Assembly: GCA_017880805.1 (NCBI GenBank)
Contig: JADGRP010000220.1
Coordinates: forward strand, 1 to 53,649
Source: Burkholderiales bacterium
Lineage (GTDB): Bacteria; Pseudomonadota; Gammaproteobacteria; Burkholderiales; Casimicrobiaceae
Direction of reading: 5' to 3'
DNA: 53,649 bases
Under the pieces are notes generated by a model. It saw nothing but the letters and a program-made list of their open reading frames with translations, made no database searches and was not told the DNA's origin. How positions within the stretch are numbered: the stretch's first letter is position 1; every line of letters begins with the position of its first letter. Shown piece after piece: positions 20,927 to 30,734 of this stretch. The translations under genes were made by a program, and so were the position numbers.

Positions 20927-21736
20927 CTACCCGGGACATGCTCCCGCGTTGAGATACAGCCAATGCTGGGGCTTACCGTCGCGCGTGCCCGCAACCCACA
21001 CCGCCTGACTCTTGGTCAGCGGCTGCAGAACCGTCGCGGCTATGTCACCCGGAATCACCAGCGGAATTCCGTTGGCGCGTTCCACGCGATCTCCGTTCTT
21101 GAGTCCCAGCATGCCGGCGAAGCCACTTTGATCGCGAACGATCAACGCGCCGGGCGCTGCCTCGAGCAATGCCTTCCATGCATCCGGCGCGCCGGTCATG
21201 CCTCCGAGAAGCTCCGCATTCAACCGCACGATCGGCCCGGCAAATCCCGCCGGCACTGCGCACGCCGAAGGCTTCGCGTTTTGCACCACGCCGATCACGG
21301 GTCGCGCCTCTACACTCGCCGCGGAACGCAATGCGATTTCACGGCGAACTCCACCGTCGATCAGCGTGACGCCGTCGGGTCGTACCGCATCGAGGCGCAC
21401 ACCGGCACCGATATCCTGCCCGGCCGACACCATCAGCGGACCGCGAGCGGTGCGAAACAGCGCATAACCGCCGCCGTCGCGAAGCGCGAAGACCCCGAGC
21501 AGGCGCAAGTCGCCCAAGCCGGCGCTCGCGCCAACTGCGATCGACGGAGGCGCTACGCCGAACAATCTTGCATCGACAACGCGACGCATGACATCGCTGT
21601 CCGGAATCGTTACCGAAATCGTCGCCGGCGCCGGGCCGAACCACTTCCAGCCCCAATGCGCGACGGAAAGCGCGAAGAGGCCCAACGCGAGCAGCAATGC
21701 CAGCACTGCCGCGATTTTCCAGGCCCCGGCCGTCAT
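20927..21736 (-). CDS. Type II secretion system protein C-like (orphan)
   Basis: A GspC-type architecture: short cytoplasmic start, one membrane helix (about residues 5-27, KIAAVLALLLALGLFALSV), a periplasmic HR-like domain (LRLLGVFALRDGGGYALF, later IDGGVRREIAL) and a PDZ-like C-terminal part (FAGMLGLKNGDRVERANG). GspC links the inner-membrane T2SS platform to the GspD secretin. No other gsp gene is in the window, so this is a stand-alone copy, as seen in other betaproteobacteria. I use the ATG at 21736 (269 residues) because it puts the membrane helix at the start; the frame is open to 21808. Divergent from dapC. Confidence 0.78.
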   Translation of the reverse strand: MTAGAWKIAAVLALLLALGLFALSVAHWGWKWFGPAPATISVTIPDSDVMRRVVDARLFGVAPPSIAVGASAGLGDLRLLGVFALRDGGGYALFRTARGPLMVSAGQDIGAGVRLDAVRPDGVTLIDGGVRREIALRSAASVEARPVIGVVQNAKPSACAVPAGFAGPIVRLNAELLGGMTGAPDAWKALLEAAPGALIVRDQSGFAGMLGLKNGDRVERANGIPLVIPGDIAATVLQPLTKSQAVWVAGTRDGKPQHWLYLNAGACPG

Positions 21737-21761
21737 CGCCGAAGAGCGCGTGCTCGTCACG

Positions 21762-21767
21762 TATAAT
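21762..21767 (+). promoter_or_regulatory. Perfect -10 box upstream of dapC
   Basis: A consensus TATAAT hexamer, 45 bases before the chosen dapC start. The -35 region at 16-18 bases spacing is poor (CCGAAG area), so activity may rely on an activator. It sits in the short divergent region between dapC and the GspC-like gene. Confidence 0.5.
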
Positions 21768-21812
21768 CCGGTTTCGCTCAATTCGTCACCGCGGTTTTTT
21801 CGCGCCACTTAT

Positions 21813-23009
21813 TTGAATCCGCACCTCGCGCAATTGCAGCCGTATCCGTTCGAACGGCTGCGAGCGCTTTTTGCGAGCGTAACGCCGAATCCGCAGAAGC
21901 CGCCGATCAGCTTGTCGATCGGAGAGCCGCGCCATCCGACACCCACATTGCTTCTCGACGCGCTTGCCGCAAGCGCGAAGGGGCTCGCGAATTATCCCAC
22001 AACGGCGGGCGCGCCCGCCTTGCGCGAGGCGATCGCCGCGTGGCTCAGGCGCCGCCATGGATTGATCTCGCTCGATCCGGCAACGCAGGTGCTGCCGGTG
22101 CTCGGCAGCCGCGAGGCATTGTTTTCCTTCGCGCAGACGGTCATCGATGCAAGTCGCGCCGGTGCGACCGTCGTCGTTCCCAATCCGTTCTATCAGATCT
22201 ACGAGGGCGCCGCGCTGCTGGCCGGCGCGACACCCTACTACGTCAATAGTCTCGTAGCAGACCATTTCGCGCCGCGATGGGAGGATGTGCCCGAGGCGGT
22301 GTGGGCGCGTACGCAACTGCTGTACGTGTGCTCGCCCGACAATCCAACGGGTCGGGTGATGCGTCAGGACGAGTGGCGCTATCTGTTCGAGCTGGCCGAC
22401 CGTTACGATTTCTTGATTGCCGCCGACGAGTGTTATTCCGAGGTCTATTTCAACGAATCTGCGCCACCGCTCGGCGCTCTCGCGGCGGCGCAGGCGCTCG
22501 GACGCGACGGCTACCCGCGACTGCTTGCTTTCGGAAGTCTTTCCAAGCGATCCAACGCACCCGGCTTGCGTTCGGGATACGTTGCGGGCGATGCTGCGCT
22601 GGTCAAGGCGTTCCTGCTTTACCGGACCTATCATGGTTCAGCGATGTCACCCGCGGTCGCCGCGGCGAGCATTGCCGCATGGAATGACGAAGCGCATGTC
22701 CGCGCCAATCGGGCCCTGTACGCGGAAAAATTCTCCAAGCTGGCGCCACGCATTTGCGCGATCCTGCCCGCGGACGCGCCCGACGCGGCGTTTTATCTCT
22801 GGGCCAGCGTCCCCGGCGACGATGCCGAGTTTGCGCGCCTGCTCTATGCCGAAGAAGCAGTCAGCGTCCTGCCCGGAAGCTACATCGGACGCGAAACCGG
22901 CGGACTCAACCCCGGCCGCGGCTACATTCGCATCGCGCTGGTGGCCGCGTTCGACGAGTGCGCGGAAGCCGTCGAGCGTCTGGTGAGCTTCGCCCGCCGC
23001 GCAGGCTAA
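21813..23009 (+). CDS. dapC: Succinyldiaminopimelate transaminase
   Basis: PLP aminotransferase making N-succinyl-LL-diaminopimelate precursors for lysine and peptidoglycan. N-terminal NPHLAQLQPYPFERLRALF is the DapC signature. Also visible are SIGEPRHPTP, PNPFYQIYEGAALLAG, CSPDNPTGRVM and the PLP lysine K245 in GSLSKRSNAPGLRSGY. The frame is open well upstream but conserved sequence starts at the TTG at 21813, giving 398 residues, the family length. No good ribosome site precedes it. Together with dapD and dapE in this window it covers most of the succinylase branch. Confidence 0.92.
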   Translation: MNPHLAQLQPYPFERLRALFASVTPNPQKPPISLSIGEPRHPTPTLLLDALAASAKGLANYPTTAGAPALREAIAAWLRRRHGLISLDPATQVLPVLGSREALFSFAQTVIDASRAGATVVVPNPFYQIYEGAALLAGATPYYVNSLVADHFAPRWEDVPEAVWARTQLLYVCSPDNPTGRVMRQDEWRYLFELADRYDFLIAADECYSEVYFNESAPPLGALAAAQALGRDGYPRLLAFGSLSKRSNAPGLRSGYVAGDAALVKAFLLYRTYHGSAMSPAVAAASIAAWNDEAHVRANRALYAEKFSKLAPRICAILPADAPDAAFYLWASVPGDDAEFARLLYAEEAVSVLPGSYIGRETGGLNPGRGYIRIALVAAFDECAEAVERLVSFARRAG

Positions 23010-23093
23010 GGAAGCCGCGTCCGCCCGTACCGGCCCGCCCTGCGGCCCGTGGGACACACTTCATCCGCACCGGCAGCGCTTCGTCGGGTCGCC

Positions 23094-23121
23094 TTGAGTC
23101 CGTAGTGTCAGGCAGTACAAT
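23094..23121 (+). promoter_or_regulatory. Promoter giving a leaderless kinase mRNA
   Basis: TTGAGT (23094-23099), 16 bases, then TACAAT (23116-23121). The expected start of transcription, seven or eight bases on, coincides with the ATG at 23129, and no ribosome site lies before that ATG. Confidence 0.55.
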
Positions 23122-23128
23122 TCGCGCC

Positions 23129-24202
23129 ATGTCGACCGCCGAAAATGCGACTTGGCGCATCCCCGTCCCCGCGGGGCTGCGTGGCGTATCGTGGCGCACC
23201 TTTGCGCTGATCCTGGCGATCAATACCGGATTTGCGGCAATCCTGTCGATCGAGGATACGCGAGCTTTTTGGCATCCATTCATCTCTGCGCAATGCTTCG
23301 GGCTGTCGATAGCCTACGCAGTCAATGCCATTTCGCCCTGGAAAAAGACGCATCCGGTATGGCGGCTGGTGTTCGCAGTTGTCCTCGGGTCGATCGCGGG
23401 AATGGTGCTGGTCATTCTGACCAAGGGATACGGACTGCATGTCGAGGGATATTCGCTGGCCGAGATTGGTGCGCATCCCCACACGTTCATTTGGACGCTC
23501 ATCGGCGCCTTTTGGAACGGCCTTTTCGTCGGCCTGCTGTTCCTGTTCAAGTTCCGCGACGCGCGCGTGCAAACGCAGCTGCTGAGGGCCGAAGCCGACC
23601 GCAATCTGCTCTCAAAACAGGCCGCCGAGGCAGAGCTCAAGCTGATGCAGGCGCAAGTCGAGCCCCATTTCCTGTTCAACACACTGGCGTCGGTGCAATT
23701 CCTCACCGAGACCGACCCGCCAATGGCGGGGCTCATGTTGGGCCATCTGCTTTCGTACCTGCGTTCCGCGGTGCCGCAACTGCGCTCCGGCAGCACGACC
23801 TTGGGGCAGGAAGCCGAACTTGCCCGCGCGTATCTGTCGATCATGCAGATGCGCATGGAAGCGCGCCTGAGATTCACCATCGATATCCCCGCATCGTTGA
23901 CAGCGCACTCTTTTCCGCCAATGCTGCTGATGTCGGTCGTTGAAAATGCAATCAAACACGGCATCGAGCCGCACGCCGAGGGCGGGGAGGTGCGCGTGGA
24001 AGCGAAAAAAAAGGACGGAACGCTGATCGTGTCGGTGACCGACAGCGGGCGCGGGTTCGCCGACCCTCTGGGCCAAGGCATGGGGCTGACCAACCTGCGC
24101 GAGCGATTGAAGGCGCTTTATGGTCAGCGTTCGCAATTCACGCTCGACGCGATCCAGCCTCATGGCGCGAAGGCGACCATCGAGATCCCCGATGTCGCCT
24201 AG
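23129..24202 (+). CDS. LytS/AlgZ-type sensor histidine kinase
   Basis: Membrane sensor kinase of the His_kinase (PF06580-type) class. Four membrane helices are visible between residues about 25 and 145 (for example FALILAINTGFAAILSI and LVFAVVLGSIAGMVLVIL), with no large periplasmic domain. A coiled linker follows, then the phosphoacceptor block QAQVEPHFLFNTLASV with H180, and a GHKL ATPase with VVENAIKHGIEP and DSGRGFADP. The partner regulator starts ten bases later. Of 357 residues, about 25 at the start are cytoplasmic. The signal is unknown; the class includes the AlgZ/FimS sensor. The gene interrupts the dapC-dapD pair, to which it need not be related. Confidence 0.9.
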   Translation: MSTAENATWRIPVPAGLRGVSWRTFALILAINTGFAAILSIEDTRAFWHPFISAQCFGLSIAYAVNAISPWKKTHPVWRLVFAVVLGSIAGMVLVILTKGYGLHVEGYSLAEIGAHPHTFIWTLIGAFWNGLFVGLLFLFKFRDARVQTQLLRAEADRNLLSKQAAEAELKLMQAQVEPHFLFNTLASVQFLTETDPPMAGLMLGHLLSYLRSAVPQLRSGSTTLGQEAELARAYLSIMQMRMEARLRFTIDIPASLTAHSFPPMLLMSVVENAIKHGIEPHAEGGEVRVEAKKKDGTLIVSVTDSGRGFADPLGQGMGLTNLRERLKALYGQRSQFTLDAIQPHGAKATIEIPDVA

Positions 24203-24212
24203 ATCGGAATAA

Positions 24213-24965
24213 ATGCCCGCCGGCCGCATCACCGCGCTGATCGCCGAGGATGAGCCGCTGTTGCGCCGGCAATTGAAGGCGCGGCTCGCGCAGGCATGGC
24301 CCGAGCTCGTGGTCGTTGCCGAAGCCGAAAACGGCGCAGAAGCGGTGGCGCTGGCCGCCGAGTTCAAGCCCGACATCGCGTTTCTCGACATCCGCATGCC
24401 GGTCAGGGACGGCCTCGCGGTGGCGGAGGCGATCGCGGATGCCTGCCATATCGTGTTCGTCACCGCCTACGACGAGTACGCCGTGACCGCGTTCGAGCAG
24501 GGGGCCGTCGACTATCTGCTGAAGCCGGTGACCGCGGAGCGCATTGCCAAGGTCGTCCTGCGCCTGCAAAGCCGCGTCGCTTCGCCCCCGGCGGATCTGG
24601 CCAGCGTGCTGCAACAGCTCGCCGCGCGCGACACCGGCGGCCCGTTGCGCTGGATCAAGGCGTCTCTCGGCAACTCGATGCGACTGATTCCGGTCGACGA
24701 GGTGTGTTACTTCCAGGCGGAGGACAAATACACCAAGGTGGTAACTGCGTCCGGTGAGGCGCTGATCCGCACGACTATCCGCGAGTTGTTCGACGATCTG
24801 GACCCGGAAGTCTTCTGGCAGGTGCACCGCAGCACCATCGTCAACCTGCGGTCGATCGCCCGCGTGGAGCGCGACTATCGCGACCAACCGCTGGTGTTCC
24901 TCAAGGATCGGCCCGAACCGCTGACGGTCAGCCGCACGTTCGCCCATCTGTTCAAGACCATGTAG
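24213..24965 (+). CDS. LytTR-family response regulator
   Basis: Receiver plus LytTR DNA-binding regulator (AlgR/LytR class), 250 residues. Receiver residues are E12-D13, phosphoacceptor D59 in AFLDIRMPV, the switch threonine in VFVTAYDEY and the conserved lysine in DYLLKPV. The LytTR domain covers about 145-248 with the sequence [27 protein letters not shown] and the C-terminal [11 protein letters not shown]. It lies ten bases after the kinase and is surely its partner. LytTR regulators bind paired short direct repeats; I did not identify targets in this window. Confidence 0.93.
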   Translation: MPAGRITALIAEDEPLLRRQLKARLAQAWPELVVVAEAENGAEAVALAAEFKPDIAFLDIRMPVRDGLAVAEAIADACHIVFVTAYDEYAVTAFEQGAVDYLLKPVTAERIAKVVLRLQSRVASPPADLASVLQQLAARDTGGPLRWIKASLGNSMRLIPVDEVCYFQAEDKYTKVVTASGEALIRTTIRELFDDLDPEVFWQVHRSTIVNLRSIARVERDYRDQPLVFLKDRPEPLTVSRTFAHLFKTM

Positions 24966-25062
24966 CGTCCAATGTAGTGTCGTCGTTGCGCAGGCGTCTC
25001 GGCGAAAGCCCCCGCGCACGGGTAAAATGGGCATTTTGTCCGCGATGCCTCAGCGCTTGTCC

Positions 25063-25893
25063 ATGGAACAACTGCAACAAACGATCGACGCCGCTTGGGA
25101 GCGACGCGCCGAGCTCGACCCGGCGAACGCACCGGCACCGATTCGCGACGCTGTCGACTTAGCGATCGGCGAGCTCGACGCAGGGCGCTTGCGCGTTGCG
25201 GAGAAGCGCGGCGCGGAGTGGGTGACGCATCAGTGGATCAAGAAGGCGGTGCTGCTTTCATTTCGGTTGTCGGAGACGGTGTCCATCGGCCTTGCGGGAC
25301 CTTCAGCGCCGTTTCGCTTTTACGACAAGGTACCGACAAAGTTTGCGAAATTCGACGACGCGGCCTTCGCTCAAGCGGGCGTACGCGTCGTTCCGCCCGC
25401 GGTCGCACGGCGCGGCGCCTATATCGCGCCGAATGTCGTGCTGATGCCGAGCTATGTCAACATCGGCGCCTATGTCGACTCGGGCACGATGGTCGATACC
25501 TGGGCAACCGTCGGCTCGTGTGCGCAAATTGGCCGCAATGTGCACCTGTCCGGGGGTGTCGGGATCGGCGGGGTCTTGGAACCGCTGCAGGCCAACCCCA
25601 CCATAATTGAAGACAATTGCTTCATTGGAGCACGCTCCGAGGTGGTCGAGGGCGTCATCGTCGAGGAGAATTCGGTGCTCGGTATGGGCGTATTCCTCGG
25701 CCAGAGCACCAAGATCTATAACCGCGATACTGACCAGGTGAGCTATGGGCGGGTTCCGTCAGGGTCGGTGGTCGTTGCCGGCAGCCTACCTTCCGCAAAC
25801 GGGCGTTGTCAGCTTTATTGCGCGGTGATCGTCAAGCAGGTCGACGCCAAGACCCGCGCCAAGACCAGCATCAACGAGTTGCTGCGCACCTGA
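25063..25893 (+). CDS. dapD: Tetrahydrodipicolinate N-succinyltransferase
   Basis: Left-handed beta-helix acyltransferase that commits tetrahydrodipicolinate to the succinylase lysine branch. Nearly collinear with E. coli Dap[55 protein letters not shown] and the C-terminal [10 protein letters not shown]. Family N-termini ([15 protein letters not shown]) support the ATG at 25063, 276 residues; ATGs at 25045 and 25027 are also in frame. A TAAAAT hexamer at 25023-25028 is a possible -10 box. Confidence 0.95.
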   Translation: MEQLQQTIDAAWERRAELDPANAPAPIRDAVDLAIGELDAGRLRVAEKRGAEWVTHQWIKKAVLLSFRLSETVSIGLAGPSAPFRFYDKVPTKFAKFDDAAFAQAGVRVVPPAVARRGAYIAPNVVLMPSYVNIGAYVDSGTMVDTWATVGSCAQIGRNVHLSGGVGIGGVLEPLQANPTIIEDNCFIGARSEVVEGVIVEENSVLGMGVFLGQSTKIYNRDTDQVSYGRVPSGSVVVAGSLPSANGRCQLYCAVIVKQVDAKTRAKTSINELLRT

Positions 25894-25913
25894 CCATGAG
25901 GGGTACGGACACC

Positions 25914-26717
25914 ATGCCGGTTGCGATCAAGACCGCGGATGAGATTGCGAAAATGCGCGTCGCAGGGCGACTCGCATCGGAGCTGCTCGATTTTCTCACG
26001 CCGCGTGTTCGAGCGGGCGTCACCACCGGCGAGCTCGACCGCATCGCGCATGATTACCAGGTCAATGTGCAAGAGGTGATCCCGGCGACCTTGAATTACG
26101 CTCCGCCGGGTCACCGGCCCTTTCCTGCGTCGATTTGCGCGTCGGTCAATCACGTGGTCTGTCACGGCATTCCCGGCGACAAGACGCTCAAGGCCGGAGA
26201 TATCGTGAACATCGACGTAACCGTGATCAAGGACGGTTTTCATGGCGACAGCAGCCGCATGTTCTTCGTCGGAGCGCCGGCGATCCAGGCCAAGCGTCTT
26301 TGTGAAGTGACCTTCAATGCAATGTGGCGGGGCATACGCGAGGTCAAACCCGGCGCGACGCTCGGCGACATCGGCGCGACGATTCAACGCCATGCCGAGA
26401 GCCACGGCTTTTCCGTGGTTCGAGAATTCTGCGGTCACGGCATCGGCCGCCAGTTCCACGAGGAGCCGCAAGTCCTGCATTACGGCCGTCCGGGGACCGG
26501 TCTCAAGCTGCAGTCGGGGATGATTTTCACGATCGAACCGATGATCAATGCCGGCCGCTCCGGCATTCGCTGTCTCGCCGATGGCTGGACCATCGTGACC
26601 GCCGACCACAGCCTCTCCGCGCAATGGGAGCATACCGTGCTGGTCACCGACGACGGCTACGAGGTGTTGACCGTTTCTGACGGCACTCCGCCGGCGCCCG
26701 CTGCGGCGCAGGCCTGA
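25914..26717 (+). CDS. map: Type I methionine aminopeptidase
   Basis: Removes the initiator methionine from nascent proteins. All active-site residues are present: H84 (VVCHGIPGD), metal ligands D101 and D112 (NIDVTVIKDGFHGDSS), H175 (FCGHGIGRQFHE), E208 (TIEPMINAG) and E239 (QWEHTVLVT). AGGGG ten bases before the ATG at 25914 supports this start (267 residues); the frame extends upstream into dapD but that part is not conserved. It begins 20 bases after dapD and is followed by glnD after nine bases. Confidence 0.96.
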   Translation: MPVAIKTADEIAKMRVAGRLASELLDFLTPRVRAGVTTGELDRIAHDYQVNVQEVIPATLNYAPPGHRPFPASICASVNHVVCHGIPGDKTLKAGDIVNIDVTVIKDGFHGDSSRMFFVGAPAIQAKRLCEVTFNAMWRGIREVKPGATLGDIGATIQRHAESHGFSVVREFCGHGIGRQFHEEPQVLHYGRPGTGLKLQSGMIFTIEPMINAGRSGIRCLADGWTIVTADHSLSAQWEHTVLVTDDGYEVLTVSDGTPPAPAAAQA

Positions 26718-26726
26718 CATTCTGCG

Positions 26727-29327
26727 GTGACCGAGACGCTTGCCACCGCGCCTGCGGCCGCCGCGAAACCGGGGGTCGCCGGCTGGAAGCGCGCGCTCGT
26801 CGTCGGACGCGCCGCGCTGGAGAGCGCATTCGCCGCCGACCCGCAACCCAAGCGATTGCTGGTGCGGCATGCGGCGCTGGTCGACCGCATCGTGCGCGGG
26901 CTTTGGCTCGAGGTCGGGCCGCCACGCGGCGGGGCGCTGGTCGCGGTGGGCGGCTATGGCCGTGGTGAACTCTTCCCGCATTCCGACATCGACGTCCTGA
27001 TCCTGCTGCCCCGCTCCCTTGAAGCGGGCACTGGAACCGCGGCGGTCGAGCGCTTTATCGGCATGCTATGGGACGCCGGCCTGGAAGTCGCGCATTCGGT
27101 GCGCACCATCGAGGAATGCGAGACCGAGATGGCGCACGACATCACCATTCGCACCAGCCTGCTCGAGCAGCGCCTGCTCGCCGGGTCCCGATCGCTCTAC
27201 GATCAGTTTCGCCGGCGATTCGCGGCCGTCCTCGACGTGCGCGTGTTTTTCGACGCCAAAGCGCTGGAACAGCAGCAGCGCCATCTGCGCTACCAGGATA
27301 CGGCGTACAACCTCGAGCCCAACGTCAAGGAAAGCCCGGGCGGCTTGCGTGATTTGCAGACGATCATCTGGATCGCGCGGGCCGCCGGATTGGGACATTC
27401 GTGGCGCGCGCTCGCCACGCACGGCTTGATGACCGCATCGGAAGCGCGCGAGGTCACCCGACATGAGCGGCTGATCGACGATCTGCGCATCCGCCTGCAC
27501 TATCTCGCCGACCGGCGCGAGGACCGGCTGTTATTCGACGTCCAGACCGCGCTGGCGCAGCAGTTGGGTCTGACTGACGCGCCGCACCGGCGCGCATCCG
27601 AGCAGCTCATGCAGCGCTATTACCGCGCGGCGAAATCGGTGCGCCAGATCAGCGTCATCCTGTTGCAGAATCTGCATGCACGGCTGTTTCCGGCGCAGCT
27701 TGCGGTGCGACCGATCGACAACGATTTTCAGGCGGTCGACGAGCTGCTCGACCTCCGCGACGATCATCTTTTCGTGAAGCGCCCGGCGGCGATTCTCGAC
27801 AGCTTTCTCACCCTGCAGATGCATCCGGAGCTCAAAGGCATGTCGGCACCCATGCTGCGCTCGCTGTGGCGCAACCGCGACCGCGTCGATGCCGCGTTCC
27901 GGCGCGATTCCGAAAATCGCGCGCGATTCATGGCCATCCTCCGCCAGCCGCGCGGCGTGACGCACGAGCTGCGGCGCATGAATCAATACGGGATCCTCGG
28001 GCGCTATCTGCCGGTGTTCGGCCGTATTGTCGGCCAGATGCAACACGATCTGTTCCATGTCTACACCGTCGACGAACACATCCTGATGGTGATTCGCAAC
28101 CTGCGCCGCTTCACGGAAGCCCAGCACGCGCATGAATATCCGCTGTGCTCGCGACTGATCGCCGACTTCGCCCGGCCTGAGGTGCTTTACGTCGCGGGAT
28201 TTTTCCACGATATCGCCAAGGGTCGCGGCGGCGATCATTCGACGCTCGGCAGCCACGATGCGCGCCGGTTCTGCCGCCAGCACGGCCTTTCGGGCGAAGA
28301 CACGCAACTCATCGCATGGCTGGTGGAGCAGCATCTGACCATGTCTACGACCGCCCAGAAGCAGGACATCACCGACCCCGACATCGTCGCGGCGTTCGTG
28401 GCCAAGGTGAAGACCGAGCGCCGGCTTGCCGCGCTTTACCTGCTAACGGTAGCGGACATTCGTGGCACCAGCCCGCGGGTATGGAATGCGTGGAAGGCGA
28501 AGCTGCTCGAAGATCTGTTTCACGCTGCCAAAGCGCGGCTTTCGGGGGACACGGGCGGACGCGGGCTCCAGGACAGCCTCGACGCGCGGCGAGCCGAAGC
28601 TGCAAGCCGCCTGCGCCTGTATGCCGTTCCGGAGGGCGCCGAGCAACAACTCTGGCAGCGTCTCGACGGGGTCTATTTCCAGCGCCACACTGCCGACGAA
28701 ATCGCATGGCATGCGCGCCATCTCTATTTTCGAGTCGACGGTGCGGAACCGGTGGTCAAGACGCGCCTCGCGCGCGAGGGCGCCGGGCTGCAGGTCATGA
28801 TCTATCTCCCCGATCAGAAGGAACTGTTCGCGCGCATTTGCGGATTCTTCGGCCGCGCGCAGTTGTCTATTCTCGGGGCCAGGATCCACACTACGCGCCA
28901 CGGCTATGCGCTCGATACGTTCGACGTCCACGATCCGACGAGTCCCAACGCCAGCTACCGGGAGGCGATGAGCTACATCGAATACGAGCTCAGGCAGGCA
29001 TTGATGATGCGCGCGCCATTGCGGACCTCTCCGCCCGGGCGAATCAGCCGCCACTTGAAGCACTTCCCCCTGACGCCGGAAATACGGCTGTTTCCCGACG
29101 ACAAGGGAACGCATTTCATTCTGGAGATCGTCGCGGGCGACCGGCCGGGCCTGCTCTCGCGCATCGCCTACGTTCTGGCAACCGCCAACGTCAACGTCGA
29201 AAGCGCGAAGATCAATACCTTGGGCGAACGCGCAGAAGACGTATTTCTCCTCGACGGGGCGCGCCTTCACGACGAAGCGGCATTGCTCAAGCTCGAGCAC
29301 GCGCTTTACGATCAATTGCGGCTGTAG
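26727..29327 (+). CDS. glnD: PII uridylyltransferase/uridylyl-removing enzyme
   Basis: Bifunctional nitrogen sensor that uridylylates PII when glutamine is low and deuridylylates it when glutamine is high. Domains in order: nucleotidyltransferase with GGYGRGELFPHSDIDVL (D87, D89), a helical middle, the HD hydrolase with VAGFFHDIAKGRGGDHS (H494, D495), and two ACT domains at about 690-770 (ARICGFFGRAQLSILGARI) and 795-866 (DRPGLLSRIAYVLATANV). GTG start at 26727, 866 residues. It converges on def with 12 bases between stops. Confidence 0.96.
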   Translation: MTETLATAPAAAAKPGVAGWKRALVVGRAALESAFAADPQPKRLLVRHAALVDRIVRGLWLEVGPPRGGALVAVGGYGRGELFPHSDIDVLILLPRSLEAGTGTAAVERFIGMLWDAGLEVAHSVRTIEECETEMAHDITIRTSLLEQRLLAGSRSLYDQFRRRFAAVLDVRVFFDAKALEQQQRHLRYQDTAYNLEPNVKESPGGLRDLQTIIWIARAAGLGHSWRALATHGLMTASEAREVTRHERLIDDLRIRLHYLADRREDRLLFDVQTALAQQLGLTDAPHRRASEQLMQRYYRAAKSVRQISVILLQNLHARLFPAQLAVRPIDNDFQAVDELLDLRDDHLFVKRPAAILDSFLTLQMHPELKGMSAPMLRSLWRNRDRVDAAFRRDSENRARFMAILRQPRGVTHELRRMNQYGILGRYLPVFGRIVGQMQHDLFHVYTVDEHILMVIRNLRRFTEAQHAHEYPLCSRLIADFARPEVLYVAGFFHDIAKGRGGDHSTLGSHDARRFCRQHGLSGEDTQLIAWLVEQHLTMSTTAQKQDITDPDIVAAFVAKVKTERRLAALYLLTVADIRGTSPRVWNAWKAKLLEDLFHAAKARLSGDTGGRGLQDSLDARRAEAASRLRLYAVPEGAEQQLWQRLDGVYFQRHTADEIAWHARHLYFRVDGAEPVVKTRLAREGAGLQVMIYLPDQKELFARICGFFGRAQLSILGARIHTTRHGYALDTFDVHDPTSPNASYREAMSYIEYELRQALMMRAPLRTSPPGRISRHLKHFPLTPEIRLFPDDKGTHFILEIVAGDRPGLLSRIAYVLATANVNVESAKINTLGERAEDVFLLDGARLHDEAALLKLEHALYDQLRL

Positions 29328-29339
29328 CAGCGGGCGAAC

Positions 29340-29870
29340 CTATTCGTCCGGGGTTTCGACGCCGGGAAACAGTACGCTGGTAAATCCCAGCGTCCGCATG
29401 TCACGCATGCGCATCGGGTACAGCACGCCGTCGAGATGATCGCATTCGTGCTGCACCACGCGGGCGTGGAATCCCGACGCTTCGCGGTCGATCGGGCGGC
29501 CCTGCGGGTCGAACCCGGTATAACGGACGCGACTGAATCGCGGCACCATCCCGCGCAAGCCCGGCACCGACAGGCAGCCTTCCCAGTCTTCTTCCTTTTC
29601 ATCGGCCAGCGGCGTGATGACCGGATTGACAAGCTCCGTGTAGGGAACGGGCTCGGCATCGGGATAGCGCTGATTGTGCTCGAAGCCGAAGATGACCACC
29701 CGCAAACCGACACCGATCTGGGGTGCGGCAAGGCCCGCGCCCTTGGCGGCGACCATCGTTTCATGCAAGTCGCCGATCAACGCCAGGAGTTCCTCGCTCC
29801 CGAAGCGCTGCACCGCTTGCGAACGCTCGAGCAAGCGCGGATCGCCCATGTTCAAAATCGGCTGGATCAT
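29340..29870 (-). CDS. def: Peptide deformylase
   Basis: Metalloenzyme that removes the N-formyl group from new proteins. The three motifs are intact: [11 protein letters not shown] (44-54), EGCLSVPG with metal ligand C99, and HECDHLDG with H141, E142 and H145. 176 residues. Not next to fmt, which suggests a second deformylase gene elsewhere in the genome. Its ATG overlaps the mtnP stop by four bases. Confidence 0.95.
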   Translation of the reverse strand: MIQPILNMGDPRLLERSQAVQRFGSEELLALIGDLHETMVAAKGAGLAAPQIGVGLRVVIFGFEHNQRYPDAEPVPYTELVNPVITPLADEKEEDWEGCLSVPGLRGMVPRFSRVRYTGFDPQGRPIDREASGFHARVVQHECDHLDGVLYPMRMRDMRTLGFTSVLFPGVETPDE

Positions 29871-30610
29871 GATGCCTCCTTCAACACCTGATCGATCAAC
29901 AAGCGAACCTCGTCCATGGCAGTCTCGAGCACGCCGACAATGCTTTCCATCGATATCGCCAGCGCACTGTCGCCGCGGCCAGCGGCGTGATTGACGACGA
30001 CCGCGATCGTCGCATACGCAACGCCCAGCTCGCGGGCAAGAACGGTTTCCGGCATGCCGGTCATGCCGACGACCGTTGCGCCGTCACGTGCAAGTCGATC
30101 GATCTCGGCCGCGGTTTCCAGCCTCGGACCGCACACTGCCGCGTATACGCCGCCGTCGTGGACGGGAATGCCGGTCAAGCGCGCCGCCGCGACGCATCGT
30201 TCGCGCAATTGCTCCGTGTAGGGGCGAGTGAAGTCGACGTGGACGACTTGGCGATCACCGCCGTCGAAAAAAGTGTTCTCCCTGCCGCTGGTGTAGTCGA
30301 TCAACTGGTGCGGGAGCACAAGATCGCCGACCTCATATTCAGCGGCAATGGCACCCACCGATGCCACCGCCAGAATGGACGCAACACCGCTTTTCTTGAG
30401 CGCCCAGAGATTGGCCCGATAGTTCACGCGGTGTGGCGGAATCGTGTGACCGTAACCGTGGCGCGCAAGAAAGACCACGTCGCGCCCGGCAATCTGCCCA
30501 AAGACCAGCGCCGACGACGGCTCTCCGTAAGGCGTGCGGACGACTTCGCGGCGGGCGACGGCAAGCGTGGACAGGCGGGTGAGCCCGCTGCCACCGATGA
30601 TGGCAAGCAT
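29867..30610 (-). CDS. mtnP: S-methyl-5'-thioinosine/thioadenosine phosphorylase
   Basis: Family-2 purine nucleoside phosphorylase. Visible: [13 protein letters not shown], phosphate-site [53 protein letters not shown] and the substrate segment [16 protein letters not shown]. Its sequence recalls the Pseudomonas MTI phosphorylase more than human MTAP, and an MTA deaminase gene is also in this window, so methylthioinosine is the likely substrate. That preference is inference. Start at the ATG at 30610, 247 residues; the frame is open upstream but unconserved. It overlaps def. Confidence 0.88.
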   Translation of the reverse strand: MLAIIGGSGLTRLSTLAVARREVVRTPYGEPSSALVFGQIAGRDVVFLARHGYGHTIPPHRVNYRANLWALKKSGVASILAVASVGAIAAEYEVGDLVLPHQLIDYTSGRENTFFDGGDRQVVHVDFTRPYTEQLRERCVAAARLTGIPVHDGGVYAAVCGPRLETAAEIDRLARDGATVVGMTGMPETVLARELGVAYATIAVVVNHAAGRGDSALAISMESIVGVLETAMDEVRLLIDQVLKEAS

Positions 30611-30734
30611 GGAATTCGGCGGTCGAAAGGTAAATGGTAGCGCGCCGGCCACGGGCCGCGGGGCCGATGGATAGCGCACAGGGGCGGGCCAAAACAAGCC
30701 CGCCAGTTGTTACTTTGCGCGACCTTGGTTATTC

